Shown: positions 7,198 through 15,567 of the stretch, in pieces
How positions within the stretch are numbered: position 1 is the stretch's first letter
Layout: each line of letters starts with the position of its first letter
NCBI RefSeq assembly: GCF_022870865.1
Contig: NZ_CP091508.1
Coordinates: 2,232,001-2,296,000, forward strand
Reading direction: 5' to 3'
DNA length: 64,000 nt
From: Uruburuella testudinis
GTDB lineage: Bacteria > Pseudomonadota > Gammaproteobacteria > Burkholderiales > Neisseriaceae
The notes under the pieces: model-generated
The model's input: the letters and a program-made list of their open reading frames with translations, nothing else
Databases searched by the model: none
What the model was told of the DNA's origin: nothing
Position numbers and translations under genes: made by a program

Positions 7198-8124
7198 TCA
7201 GAATACCCCAGCCTGCTGTGCGGCAAAGCTTTGCCATAACTGTTCCACCGCCGCCGGCAATTCGGTTTGGGCGCGGTAGAGGCGGATATCGAGCGGCAGC
7301 CACAAGCTCGGGTCGTCGCCGGCGGGGGCGATCCGGCCGTTTGCCACATCTTGCTGCGCCAAGCTTTGCGGCAGCCACGCCACACCTTCGCCGCCGTTGA
7401 CCATCGCCAGCAGAGTGGCCGCCAAATCGGCGGTGAACACCCGCACCAAGTGCGGTTCCACCCGACGGAAAGCGGCGGAATCGGCGATGATGCGGCCGAT
7501 GCCTGATTCGTTGCTGAACGAGAGATAGGGGATTTTTTCCGCCCCGCCGATACGCCATTGCGGGCGGCCGGCGGCGATTTTGCTGTAGGGAATCAGGCGC
7601 TCACGCCCCAAGCAAAGATGGGCAAAGCGGTTTTCCGTCAAGCGGCTGTGCATACCGGCGTGATAATGGCACAACAAAAATTGCGCTTCGCCTTGCAGCA
7701 GGCTGCGTTCGCAGGCGTGGTAGGTGTCGGACAGCAGCCGGAATGCGCCCGCCTGCGCCAGTTGGTGGTTGCGGCGCAGCAGCTCGGGGAAAAACGAAAA
7801 CGAAAGCGCATGGGTGGCGGCAATCACCACCTGCGGCGGTTTGTTGTCGGCAATCGCCAGCGCTTCATCACGCAATTTGCCGACCGCCTGAATCACCTCG
7901 GGCGCATGGCGGCAAAAATAGTCGCCGGCGGGGGTGAGCGCCACATGGCGGCGGTTGCGCGCAAACAGCGGCGTGCCCACCCATGCTTCCAGCGCCTGAA
8001 TGCGGCGGCTGAATGCCGATTGGGTGACATAACGCGCGGCGGCGGCTTGTGAAAAATGGCGTTTTTCGGCCAGCGCCAAACAATCTTGAAGCCAGGCCAG
8101 CTCTAGGTTATGAGAATTTTGCAT
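7198..8124 (-). CDS. LysR-family regulator of the D-tartrate dehydratase gene
   Basis: The protein has an N-terminal LysR winged helix ('RHFSQAAAARYVTQSAFSRRIQALEAWVGTPLFARN') and a substrate-binding domain. The start at 8124 gives 308 residues and is preceded by AAGGAA at good spacing; a longer reading to 8166 lacks such a site. The gene is divergent from the tartrate dehydratase gene, and a perfect palindrome with a T-N11-A core lies between them (8231-8247). By neighbourhood it is a tartrate-responsive activator (inference). The domain itself does not reveal the ligand. Confidence 0.88.
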   Translation of the reverse strand: MQNSHNLELAWLQDCLALAEKRHFSQAAAARYVTQSAFSRRIQALEAWVGTPLFARNRRHVALTPAGDYFCRHAPEVIQAVGKLRDEALAIADNKPPQVVIAATHALSFSFFPELLRRNHQLAQAGAFRLLSDTYHACERSLLQGEAQFLLCHYHAGMHSRLTENRFAHLCLGRERLIPYSKIAAGRPQWRIGGAEKIPYLSFSNESGIGRIIADSAAFRRVEPHLVRVFTADLAATLLAMVNGGEGVAWLPQSLAQQDVANGRIAPAGDDPSLWLPLDIRLYRAQTELPAAVEQLWQSFAAQQAGVF

Positions 8125-8230
8125 CACAGCATTCCTTATCAACATTGGACGGATACGCCGCACCATCTTAATATTTGTGCAACCCGCAGTAAATATGCCG
8201 TCTGAAATTTGCTGTATTCAACCTCATAAC

Positions 8231-8247
8231 GATGCAAATCTTGCATC
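8231..8247. promoter_or_regulatory. LysR-type operator palindrome
   Basis: The perfect dyad GATGCAA-ATC-TTGCATC contains a T-N11-A LysR box (TGCAAATCTTGCA). It lies between the divergent LysR-family and tartrate dehydratase genes, 25 bp before the latter's start. Confidence 0.7.
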
Positions 8248-8272
8248 ACGCAACGCCATCATGGAGGCCGCT

Positions 8273-9436
8273 ATGCGTATTGTCGACATTCTCGAAATCA
8301 CCAAACCGATCGCATCCCCGATTCGGAATGCTTATATTGATTTTTCCCAAATGACCAGCAGCCTGGTGGCCGTGGTGACCGATGTGGTGATCGACGGGCG
8401 CCGTGTGGTCGGCTACGGTTTCAACTCCAACGGCCGCTACGGCCAAGGCGGGCTGATTCGCGACCGTTTCCGCAACCGCATTTTGCAGGCCGATCCCGAC
8501 AGCCTGTTGAACGACCAAGGCGACAACCTCGATCCGCACCGCATTTGGGCGGCAATGATGACCAATGAAAAACCGGGCGGCCACGGCGAGCGCTCGGTGG
8601 CGGTCGGCACGCTCGATATGGCGGTGTGGGACGCCGTGGCAAAAATCGCACAAAAACCGCTCTTTCACCTGCTGGCGGAGCGTGAAGGCATTCAAGCCAA
8701 CCCGCGCGTGTTTGTGTATGCCGCCGGCGGCTATTACTACCCCGGCAAAGACTTGAAAGCCTTGCAGCAAGAGATGCGCGGCTACCTCAACCGCGGCTAC
8801 AACGTGGTCAAAATGAAAATCGGCGGCGCCTCATTAGAAGAAGACCGGCGCCGCATCGAAGCGGTGTTGCAGGAAATCGGCAGCGAAGCCCGTTTGGCAG
8901 TCGACGCCAACGGCCGCTTTGATTTGGAAACCGCCATTGCCTACGCCAAACTGCTGCGCGAATACCCGCTGTTTTGGTATGAAGAAGCCGGCGACCCGCT
9001 CGATTACGCGCTTCAGGCCACACTGGCGGAATTCTATCCCGGCACCATGGCCACCGGCGAAAACCTGTTTTCGCACCACGAAGCCCGCAACCTGCTGCGC
9101 TACGGCGGCATGCGCCCCGATCGGGACTACCTGCAATTCGACTGCGCCCTCTCCTACGGCTTGGTCGAATACCTGCGCACGCTCGAAGTGGTCAAACAAG
9201 CCGGCTGGTCGCCCTCACGCTGCATTCCGCACGGCGGCCACCAAATGTCGCTCAACCTCGCCGCCGGACTGGGCTTGGGCGGCAACGAAAGCTACCCCGA
9301 CCTGTTCCAACCCTACGGCGGCTTCCCCGACAGCGTGCAAGTGGAAGACGGCCACATCGTGATGCCGGAGCTGCCGGGCATCGGTTTTGAAGGCAAAGCC
9401 GATTTGATCAAAGTCATGCGCGAATTGGCGGAATAA
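8273..9436 (+). CDS. tarD: D(-)-tartrate dehydratase (enolase superfamily)
   Basis: This 387-residue mandelate-racemase-like member of the enolase superfamily would convert D-tartrate to oxaloacetate. The sequence closely matches the remembered Bradyrhizobium TarD throughout ('ITKPIASPIRNAYIDF', 'GYGFNSNGRYGQGGLI', 'EKPGGHGERSVAVGT'). The catalytic set fits with a constant offset of two: Lys182 in the KMK motif, metal ligands Asp211, Glu237 and Glu263, and His320 in 'IPHGGHQ'. The start at 8273 has GGAGG upstream; the longer frame to 8177 runs over the operator. No tartrate transporter is adjacent. Confidence 0.92.
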   Translation: MRIVDILEITKPIASPIRNAYIDFSQMTSSLVAVVTDVVIDGRRVVGYGFNSNGRYGQGGLIRDRFRNRILQADPDSLLNDQGDNLDPHRIWAAMMTNEKPGGHGERSVAVGTLDMAVWDAVAKIAQKPLFHLLAEREGIQANPRVFVYAAGGYYYPGKDLKALQQEMRGYLNRGYNVVKMKIGGASLEEDRRRIEAVLQEIGSEARLAVDANGRFDLETAIAYAKLLREYPLFWYEEAGDPLDYALQATLAEFYPGTMATGENLFSHHEARNLLRYGGMRPDRDYLQFDCALSYGLVEYLRTLEVVKQAGWSPSRCIPHGGHQMSLNLAAGLGLGGNESYPDLFQPYGGFPDSVQVEDGHIVMPELPGIGFEGKADLIKVMRELAE

Positions 9437-9461
9437 GCGCTGCCGTCGGCTGCCGTGATAA

Positions 9462-9503
9462 AAGGCCGTCTGAAACCCATCAAAGTGCGGTTTCAGACGG
9501 CCT
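9462..9503. terminator. Inverted DUS hairpin with fused USS
   Basis: AAGGCCGTCTGAAAC pairs with TTTCAGACGGCCT between the convergent tarD and mdaB genes. AAGTGCGGT at 9483-9491 is fused to the right arm, forming the exact 19-mer on the minus strand (9483-9501). Confidence 0.85.
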
Positions 9504-9522
9504 GTTTGATTGCGCCGACACG

Positions 9523-10104
9523 TTAAAAATGCTTGTCGATATGTTTGGCAAAATCCGCTAAATCCTGTTTGATGGTCGGGTTTTTCACCACGTCGTAGCA
9601 GGCGAAGCTCGGCAGGGCGTGCATGGCGAAGAAGCGGTATACGCAGTGCACGGGGAACAGTAAATCGTCGAGGCTTTTGCCTTGAAACAGGTATTCCGCA
9701 GGGTTGCCGAATGCTTCGGCTGGGGCGTTGAAGGTGGCGCAGAGCATATAATGTTTGTCGTGCATCAGCCCGCCGGTGCCGTAGTTTTGCTTCGGTGCGG
9801 CGGCGGAGCGGCCGTCGGTGTCGCAAAACACACCGGCCATGCCGGCGGTGTACACCTCGTCGATGTATTTTTTGCACGACCACGGCACCATCATCCAATT
9901 GGAAGGAAATTGCAGCAACACGGCGTCTGCCCATTGGTGTTTGGCCACTTCCGCTTCAACATCGTAATCGGATACCTTGGCATACCGCACTTCATAACCT
10001 TTCGCCTGCAAGGTGGCGGCGGCGGTTTCAATCAGCGATTGTGTCAGCCGCCCCGGGGAAAACGAATAAGGCTGATGGCCGTTGATTATCAATATTTTTT
10101 TCAT
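9523..10104 (-). CDS. mdaB: NADPH quinone reductase, MdaB-like flavodoxin-fold protein
   Basis: The 193-residue protein matches MdaB, an FAD-binding NADPH:quinone two-electron reductase. Family features are 'KKILIINGHQPYSFSPGRLTQSLIE', 'VLLQFPSNWMMVPWSCKKYIDEVY', 'YGTGGLMHDKHYMLCATFNAP' and 'HCVYRFFAMHALPSFACYDV'. It acts in the cytosol against quinones and related oxidants. It starts 6 bp after the stop of the nitroreductase gene and is the last gene of a three-gene operon. A divergent LysR regulator sits at the operon's head, a frequent arrangement for quinone- or nitro-compound-responsive reductases. One AAGTGCGGT site lies in it (9984). Confidence 0.9.
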   Translation of the reverse strand: MKKILIINGHQPYSFSPGRLTQSLIETAAATLQAKGYEVRYAKVSDYDVEAEVAKHQWADAVLLQFPSNWMMVPWSCKKYIDEVYTAGMAGVFCDTDGRSAAAPKQNYGTGGLMHDKHYMLCATFNAPAEAFGNPAEYLFQGKSLDDLLFPVHCVYRFFAMHALPSFACYDVVKNPTIKQDLADFAKHIDKHF

Positions 10105-10110
10105 CTTTTA

Positions 10111-10788
10111 TTACCCTTCAGACGGATGGGCAAACGACTGCCCGTCATTCCACGATACGGTGTATGCCAGCGGCAGGCGGCTGCTCAAACGCGGGGGTTT
10201 GGCGGCTTTGCCGATGGCGAGAAACATCACCGGCACATAGCGGTTGCGATCGAGGCCGAGCGCGTCAAGCACTTGTCGGCGCTCGAATCCGCCGATGGCG
10301 TTGCTGTCGTAACCGAACGCTTTTGCCACCAGCATCAGCTGCATCACCGCCAGATTGACATCCATAATGCCCTGCTCGCGAATACCTTGTTCGCCCAAAT
10401 GCCGCTGCCAGCGCTGCATAAAGGCGAGGTTGTTTTGTTTGACCGCCTCCGGCATATAGCCCGCCGCTACGTTTTGGCGCTGAATGGTTTCGCCATAGTC
10501 AAAATGCTGCATGTCGCTGAGCGCCAAGATCATCGCCGAGGCGGTGTCGAGCTGGTGTTGGTTGAACATCAGCAGCCCGTTTAATTTAGCTTTGGCGGCT
10601 TCGCTTTCCACCACCACAAAACGCCACGGTTGCAGGTTGATGCTGGAAGGCGCAAGCATCGCCAGCCGCAACATCTCCTCCATGTCGGCACGGGGGATTT
10701 TCACATCGGGGTCAAAGCCTTTCACCGAATGGCGTGCCTGAATCACATCAAGCAAACGGGTTGCCATTTGATTTTGCTGCTGCAACAT
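10111..10788 (-). CDS. Nitroreductase-family FMN protein
   Basis: The 225-residue nitroreductase-fold protein begins 'LLDVIQARHSVKGFDPDVKIP', with the conserved Arg-His-Ser FMN-contact segment. It continues with 'LAPSSINLQPWRFVVVES' and ends with 'AFGYDSNAIGGFERRQVLDALGL' and 'VPVMFLAIGKA'. It would reduce nitro or quinone compounds with NAD(P)H. The start at 10788 overlaps the stop of the upstream hydrolase as TAATG, which implies translational coupling; an internal Met at 10767 is the alternative start. MdaB follows after 6 bp. Confidence 0.88.
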   Translation of the reverse strand: MLQQQNQMATRLLDVIQARHSVKGFDPDVKIPRADMEEMLRLAMLAPSSINLQPWRFVVVESEAAKAKLNGLLMFNQHQLDTASAMILALSDMQHFDYGETIQRQNVAAGYMPEAVKQNNLAFMQRWQRHLGEQGIREQGIMDVNLAVMQLMLVAKAFGYDSNAIGGFERRQVLDALGLDRNRYVPVMFLAIGKAAKPPRLSSRLPLAYTVSWNDGQSFAHPSEG

Positions 10789-11852
10789 TACAAATTCTCC
10801 CCAAAAAACACCGTCAGTTTGTCCACCGCCTGATTGACATCATCCAAGTTGTCGTACATCGACATATGGTTCGCCCCTTTAATCAAAAACAGCTCTTTTT
10901 CAGTCGAACCCGCCTGCTCGAACACTTGGCGGCTCTGCCACAGGGAGCCGGATTGGTCGCCCGAAATCACCAGCAGCGGCTGAGTGAGCAGTTTGTCTGC
11001 CGAATTAAGCGCATCAAAGGTGATCAGATTGCCCAAGCTGCTCATCGTCATTTGGTTTTGTGCGGTCGGATATCGGCCGCGCGGGGTCAGATAATATTCG
11101 TAAGCCGCTGCCAAATCCGGCGGTGTGTCGGCGTTGACCGGCTCCAGATACGGAATGGTTTTCACCGCCGCTCCTTGCGCTTCCAGATTGCGCTGCGCCG
11201 CCACCGCACTTAACAACTCGGCTTGTGCAGCGGCGCTCATCGGCGTGCCGTCCCAAGCGGTGTTGTAGCGCACAAAGGCACTGACCGTGGCTAAGGCTTT
11301 GATGCGTTTGTCGTTAATCGCCGCATTGGCTGAAAACCCGCCGCTGGCGCAAATACCCAATACGCCGATACGCTCGGCATCGACAAACGGCAGCGTGGCC
11401 AGATAATCCAGCGTGGCGCTGAAATCGCCCACCCGTTTATACGGGTCGTTCAGATGGCGCGGCAGACCGCCGCTTTCGCCTTGGTGCGAGGCGTCAAACG
11501 CAATCGCCACATAGCCTTTTTGCGCCAACAGTTTGGCATACAGCCCCGAGGCCTGCTCTTTCACGCCGCCGCCCGGATGGCCGACAATCACCGCCGGATA
11601 GCGTTTGCTGCGGTCGAAGTGGTCGGGGTAATAAATATTCGCCGCCATTCGTATGTCGCCGTTCAAATAATGCACTTTCTGCCTATTTTCTGCCAACGAG
11701 AGGCGGTGCGCCCGTGAATACACCTGCTCGGCTTCGCTTTGTGCCTGTGCCGCGGGCAGCTTGGCGACATCATCGCCGGCCAGCGCCGGCACACTGAACG
11801 CGGCCAGCGCGGTGAGGGTGAAAAGTGCGGTTTGGGTGAATGCTTTGTTCAT
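10788..11852 (-). CDS. Exported alpha/beta hydrolase
   Basis: The 354-residue protein starts with a Sec signal peptide (hydrophobic core, then 'PALAGDD', cleavage near residue 25) and continues as an alpha/beta hydrolase of the dienelactone hydrolase-like class. The oxyanion segment is 'VIVGHPGGGVKEQ'. The nucleophile elbow reads GICASGG, so the central residue is Cys rather than Ser, as in several relatives. An acid in 'VISGDQSGS' and the His in 'KGANHMSMYD' complete the triad. It heads an operon with a nitroreductase and MdaB. The substrate is unknown; an ester or lactone in the periplasm is likely. Confidence 0.82.
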   Translation of the reverse strand: MNKAFTQTALFTLTALAAFSVPALAGDDVAKLPAAQAQSEAEQVYSRAHRLSLAENRQKVHYLNGDIRMAANIYYPDHFDRSKRYPAVIVGHPGGGVKEQASGLYAKLLAQKGYVAIAFDASHQGESGGLPRHLNDPYKRVGDFSATLDYLATLPFVDAERIGVLGICASGGFSANAAINDKRIKALATVSAFVRYNTAWDGTPMSAAAQAELLSAVAAQRNLEAQGAAVKTIPYLEPVNADTPPDLAAAYEYYLTPRGRYPTAQNQMTMSSLGNLITFDALNSADKLLTQPLLVISGDQSGSLWQSRQVFEQAGSTEKELFLIKGANHMSMYDNLDDVNQAVDKLTVFFGENL

Positions 11853-11935
11853 CCTTATGGCTCCTGAGTGGATTAATATTCGCCGCTATTGTATAAACCG
11901 CCCATTTGCTTGACTAGATAGGCAAATCTGCATAC

Positions 11936-11958
11936 ATTGGTGAAAACAAATCACCAAT
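11936..11958. promoter_or_regulatory. LysR-type operator dyad
   Basis: The perfect 8-7-8 dyad ATTGGTGA-AAACAAA-TCACCAAT contains a T-N11-A core (11941 to 11953). It lies between the divergent hydrolase operon and the LysR-family gene at 11971, so it probably controls both. Confidence 0.7.
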
Positions 11959-11970
11959 AAGCCGAACACC

Positions 11971-12861
11971 ATGCCCGAAAACCTCAACGACTTGCGCACC
12001 TTTTTATCGGTCGCCGAAACCGCCAGTTTCACCAAAACCGCCGCCCGACTGGGCGTGTCGCGCTCCGCCGTCAGCCACAGCATCCGCCAGCTCGAAAGCC
12101 GCATGGGGATCAAACTGTTTCACCGCACCACCCGCAGCATCGCCACCACCGAAGCCGGCGAAACGCTGTATCAACAATTGCAGCCGCTGTTTGACGACAT
12201 CGACCACAAAATCAGCGCAACCCTGTCGGCACAAAAACAACTGCGCGGCAGCCTGCGCATCAACGGCATAGAGCACGCCGTGTCGTTTGTGTTGTGGGAA
12301 AAATTGCAGCAATTCGTGCGCCGTTTTCCCGATATTGCGCTCGAAATCGCCACCGAAATCCGCTTTGTCGACATCGTCGCCGAACGCTTCGACGCCGGCA
12401 TCCGCATGGGCGACAACGTCGCCAAAGACATGATTGCCGTGCGGGTGTCGCCCGATATCGACATGTGCGTCGCCGCCAGCCCCGACTATTTAAACCGCCA
12501 CGGCACGCCGCATACCCCGCAAGATCTAACCGCCCACCAATGCATCAAACTGCGCCTGCCCACCCACGGCGGCATTTTGGATTGGGAATTCAGCGAACCG
12601 ACCAGCCGCGCGCTTATCACCATCAGCCCGCAAGGCCGCTTCACCGCCAACACCCCCGCGCTGATGGAACAAGCCGCACTCGCCGGCTGGGGGCTGGTGT
12701 GGGCGCCGCGCTTCTCCGTGCGCCGCCAACTCGCCGCCGGCGAACTGCACAGCGTACTCGACGACTGGGCCGCCACCCTGCCCGGCTACTACCTCTACTA
12801 CCCCAACCGCCGCACCCACTCCCCACTGCTCAACGCACTGGTCGACGTATTGCGCGAATAA
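11971..12861 (+). CDS. LysR-family transcriptional regulator (of the reductase operon)
   Basis: The 296-residue protein has a LysR winged helix ('ASFTKTAARLGVSRSAVSHSIRQLESRMGIKLFHRTTRS') and a binding domain with 'AERFDAGIRMGDNVAKDMIAVRVSPD' and a C-terminal 'YYPNRRTHSPLLNALVDVL'. It is in the same subgroup as the LysR protein at 2897. It faces the hydrolase-nitroreductase-mdaB operon across a 118-bp gap that contains a clear dyad. Quinones, nitroaromatics or redox stress are plausible inducers by analogy with similar gene pairs (inference). Confidence 0.9.
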   Translation: MPENLNDLRTFLSVAETASFTKTAARLGVSRSAVSHSIRQLESRMGIKLFHRTTRSIATTEAGETLYQQLQPLFDDIDHKISATLSAQKQLRGSLRINGIEHAVSFVLWEKLQQFVRRFPDIALEIATEIRFVDIVAERFDAGIRMGDNVAKDMIAVRVSPDIDMCVAASPDYLNRHGTPHTPQDLTAHQCIKLRLPTHGGILDWEFSEPTSRALITISPQGRFTANTPALMEQAALAGWGLVWAPRFSVRRQLAAGELHSVLDDWAATLPGYYLYYPNRRTHSPLLNALVDVLRE

Positions 12862-13315
12862 TGCCGATAAAAAACAGGCCGTCTGAAACAGCACTTCACA
12901 GCGAAATGCTTTTCAGACGGCCTGATAATTGATACGGGATTGAAATGATGATTAAAAAGACAGCATTTATTCAAAATTAAAAATATACTTTAAAAAATCA
13001 AGTTTTACTTGAAACGCTGATCATCATTAAAAAAAACAACTCAAAGGCACGCCAAATGCCGATAAAAACAGGCCGTCTGAAACCGCACTGCACAGTGAAA
13101 TACTTTTCAGACGGCCTGATAATTGATACGGGATTGAAATGATGATTAAAAAGACCGTATTTATTCAAAATTAAAAATATGCTTTAAAAAATGAAGTTTT
13201 ACTTGAAACGCTGATCATCATTAAAAAAAACAACTCAAAGGCACGCCAAATGCCGATAAAAACAGGCCGTCTGCAACCGCATTTTAAATACTTTTCAGAC
13301 GGCCTAAATCATGAT
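12860..13315 (+). repeat. Tandem duplication of an intergenic unit (195 bp, about 2.3 copies)
   Basis: Two nearly identical units start at 12860 and 13055, and a truncated third at 13249. Each begins at AATGCCGATAAAAA, carries an inverted DUS pair (12875-12924, 13070-13118, 13262-13306) and continues with an AT-rich tail containing ATGATGATTAAAAAG and CAACTCAAAGGCACGCCA. The first unit starts at the stop codon of the LysR-family gene. No reading frame of note is present, so the stretch 12862-13455 holds only this array and about 140 bp of unassigned AT-rich DNA. Confidence 0.9.
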
Positions 13316-13455
13316 AATTAAATAATAATCCCGCTGCCTCCGTATTTATACAGCTTTCAGTTTAGCGCTAAAAAACATACCGAAAACCCGGGCGGTTGCG
13401 CTTCTCGAAACCATTTTATGAGCTCATAACAGACGCACCACAAACCCAAGTGCCA

Positions 13456-15285
13456 TCAATATTCCGGTTTTTCCACCACTTCGCCGCGCAGGGCGGCTTG
13501 GATGGCTTGTTGGGTTTTGCGGTCTTCGGCTTTGGCGATTTGCAGCATTTCTTTGTTTTGGAAACGGGCGATGTTGGGGGCGTAGGCCTTCGACATTTCC
13601 GATACGCTTTGGCGGTCGAAGTGGAAATACACATCGCTGACTTCTTCCGCTTTGCCGGCCGGCATGCCCAAGGCTTCGAGTGCGCGGCGGCCGGTGCGCA
13701 CCGCTGAATCAAAGGTTTCGCGAATGATTTCATCCGCCCCCGCCTGATAAACTTGGAAGGTGTGCAGGCGGTCGTAGCTGCGGGCGATGATGTGGATATC
13801 GGGGTTGGTTTGTTTGGCAAACTCGATAATTTGCAGGGTTTGCGGCTGGTTGTCGATGGCCACCACCAGCAGGCGCGCTTTTTCCAGCCCGGCGGCCAGC
13901 AGCAGCTCGGGGCGTGAGGCGTCGCCGAAATAGGTTTTGTTGCGGTATTGGTTCATGCCGGCCACGGTGGTCGGGTCGCGGTCGATGATGGTCAGCTCGT
14001 GGCCGCTCATGCGCAATACGTCGGACACTATTTGGCCGAAACGCCCCATGCCGATGATGATGACCGGGTTTTGTTCGTCGATTTCATCGTCTTGCAGGCC
14101 GTCTGAAACGGTTTGCAGGCGCGGTTCCAGCCATTTGCCGTAAGCAATCAGGCACAGCGGCGTGAGCACCATCGACAGCACCACCACGGCGGTCATATTG
14201 GCATGCACCACTGCATCAATCACCCCTTGCGAAGCGGCGGCGGCAAACAGCACAAAGGCAAATTCGCCGCCCTGCGCCATCAATACGGCACGTTCGGCCG
14301 CTTGCCGGCGGCTGCTTTTCGCCAGCCGCGCCACGCCGTAAATCACCGCTGCCTTGGCCGCCATCAGCGCCAACACGCCCGACACAATCAGCACCCAGTT
14401 TTGCGCCACTACCTGCAAATCAAGCGACATGCCGACGCCGAGGAAAAACAGCCCCAGCAGCAGGCCGCGAAACGGCTCAATATCGGCCTCCAGCTGGTGG
14501 CGGAACGCTGATTCCGACAGCAACACTCCGGCGATAAATGCGCCCATCGCCATCGACAGCCCGCTCTCTTCCATCAGCAAAGCCGCGCCCAACACCACCA
14601 ACAGCGCCGCCGCCGTCATCACCTCGCGCGCTTTTGATTTTGCCAACAGCTGAAACAGCGGATTAAGCAGCCAGCGCCCTGCCGCCACCAGCACCGCCAC
14701 CGCCGAGAGCGCAATGCCGATGCTCTGCCACAGCGGTTTCGCCGCCGCCTCTACCGCACTTGGCGGCGCCAAAAACGCCACCACCGCCAGCAGCGGCACA
14801 ATCAGCAAGTCTTCAAACAGCAAAATCGACACAATCTGCTGGCCGCTTTTGCTGGAAAGCTCGTTGCGTTCGCCCAACACCTGCATCACAATCGCGGTGG
14901 AGGTGAGCACAAAACCCGACGCGCTCACAAACGACACCTGCCAGCTGAAGCCGAACAATATGCCCACCAGCGTTAACGCCGCCGCAGCCAGCACCACCTG
15001 CATACTGCCCAAGCCGAAAATCTGGCGGCGCAAGGTCCACAAATGCGACGGTTTCATTTCCAAGCCGATGATAAACAAAAACATCACCACCCCCAGCTCC
15101 GCCACATGAATAATCGCCTGCGGGTCGTTAAACAGCCCCAGCCCGAACGGGCCGATCGCCAGCCCCGCCGCCAGATAACCGAGCACCGAGCCCAAGCCGA
15201 TGCGTTTGAACAGCGGCACCGCCACCACCGCCGCGCCGAGCAGAATCACCGTACTGACCAGTTGTGTTGCATTTTCCGCTGCCAT
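13456..15285 (-). CDS. KefB/KefC-type monovalent cation:proton antiporter
   Basis: The 609-residue CPA2-family protein has about 12 hydrophobic segments in the first 380 residues, including 'GYLAAGLAIGPFGLG', 'VVMFLFIIGLEM' and 'MAQGGEFAFVLFAAAASQGV'. A TrkA-N nucleotide-binding domain follows ('VIIIGMGRFGQIVSDVLRMSG', 'TYFGDASRPELLLAAG'). Such proteins export K+ in exchange for H+ under electrophile or acid stress. The start at 15285 has CGGAG upstream; the longer frame overlaps the DUS hairpin. The linker 'TVSDGLQDD' is encoded by a DUS, and an AAGTGCGGT site lies at 14753. No separate KefF/KefG subunit is adjacent. Confidence 0.88.
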   Translation of the reverse strand: MAAENATQLVSTVILLGAAVVAVPLFKRIGLGSVLGYLAAGLAIGPFGLGLFNDPQAIIHVAELGVVMFLFIIGLEMKPSHLWTLRRQIFGLGSMQVVLAAAALTLVGILFGFSWQVSFVSASGFVLTSTAIVMQVLGERNELSSKSGQQIVSILLFEDLLIVPLLAVVAFLAPPSAVEAAAKPLWQSIGIALSAVAVLVAAGRWLLNPLFQLLAKSKAREVMTAAALLVVLGAALLMEESGLSMAMGAFIAGVLLSESAFRHQLEADIEPFRGLLLGLFFLGVGMSLDLQVVAQNWVLIVSGVLALMAAKAAVIYGVARLAKSSRRQAAERAVLMAQGGEFAFVLFAAAASQGVIDAVVHANMTAVVVLSMVLTPLCLIAYGKWLEPRLQTVSDGLQDDEIDEQNPVIIIGMGRFGQIVSDVLRMSGHELTIIDRDPTTVAGMNQYRNKTYFGDASRPELLLAAGLEKARLLVVAIDNQPQTLQIIEFAKQTNPDIHIIARSYDRLHTFQVYQAGADEIIRETFDSAVRTGRRALEALGMPAGKAEEVSDVYFHFDRQSVSEMSKAYAPNIARFQNKEMLQIAKAEDRKTQQAIQAALRGEVVEKPEY

Positions 15286-15310
15286 GGCATACTCCGAATC
15301 AAAATCATTG

Positions 15311-15359
15311 AGGCCGCCTGAAACCGCACTTGGTGTCAAAAGCGGTTTTCAGACGGCAT
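15311..15359. terminator. Variant inverted DUS hairpin with fused USS
   Basis: The left arm AGGCCGCCTGAA is followed directly by ACCGCACTT (15323-15331). The right arm is TTCAGACGGCAT. It lies upstream of the kefC-type gene and may end leftward transcription from the thioredoxin side or shape the promoter region. Confidence 0.6.
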
Positions 15360-15455
15360 GAATAAAAAGTTATCATATTACTGCATGATGATACCCGATT
15401 GACGGCGTGCTATGCAGCTGTTTTTTAGATGCCGTTTGCAGGTTGGGGGGATTTG

Positions 15456-15504
15456 AGGCCGTCTGAACAGTATTGCACGGTGAAGTGCGGTTTCAGACGG
15501 CCTC
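15456..15504. terminator. Inverted DUS hairpin with fused USS
   Basis: AGGCCGTCTGAAC and TTTCAGACGGCCT lie downstream of the minus-strand thioredoxin gene. AAGTGCGGT at 15483-15491 is fused to the right arm (exact 19-mer, 15483-15501). This is the last Haemophilus-type site found in the window. Confidence 0.8.
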
Positions 15505-15567
15505 AATAAAAATATAGAAAGAGAAAGATATAGAAAAATGCAGCGGCTCAAACCGCCGGTGTGCCGG

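Noticed and set aside
9682..10584. 300-codon plus-strand frame over mdaB and the nitroreductase gene
   Set aside because: It is antisense to two genes with strong family motifs and spans their junction; no start site.
11380..11420. GICASGG elbow in the exported hydrolase as a novel Cys catalytic site
   Set aside because: Cys-centred elbows occur in dienelactone hydrolase-like relatives, so this alone is not unusual.
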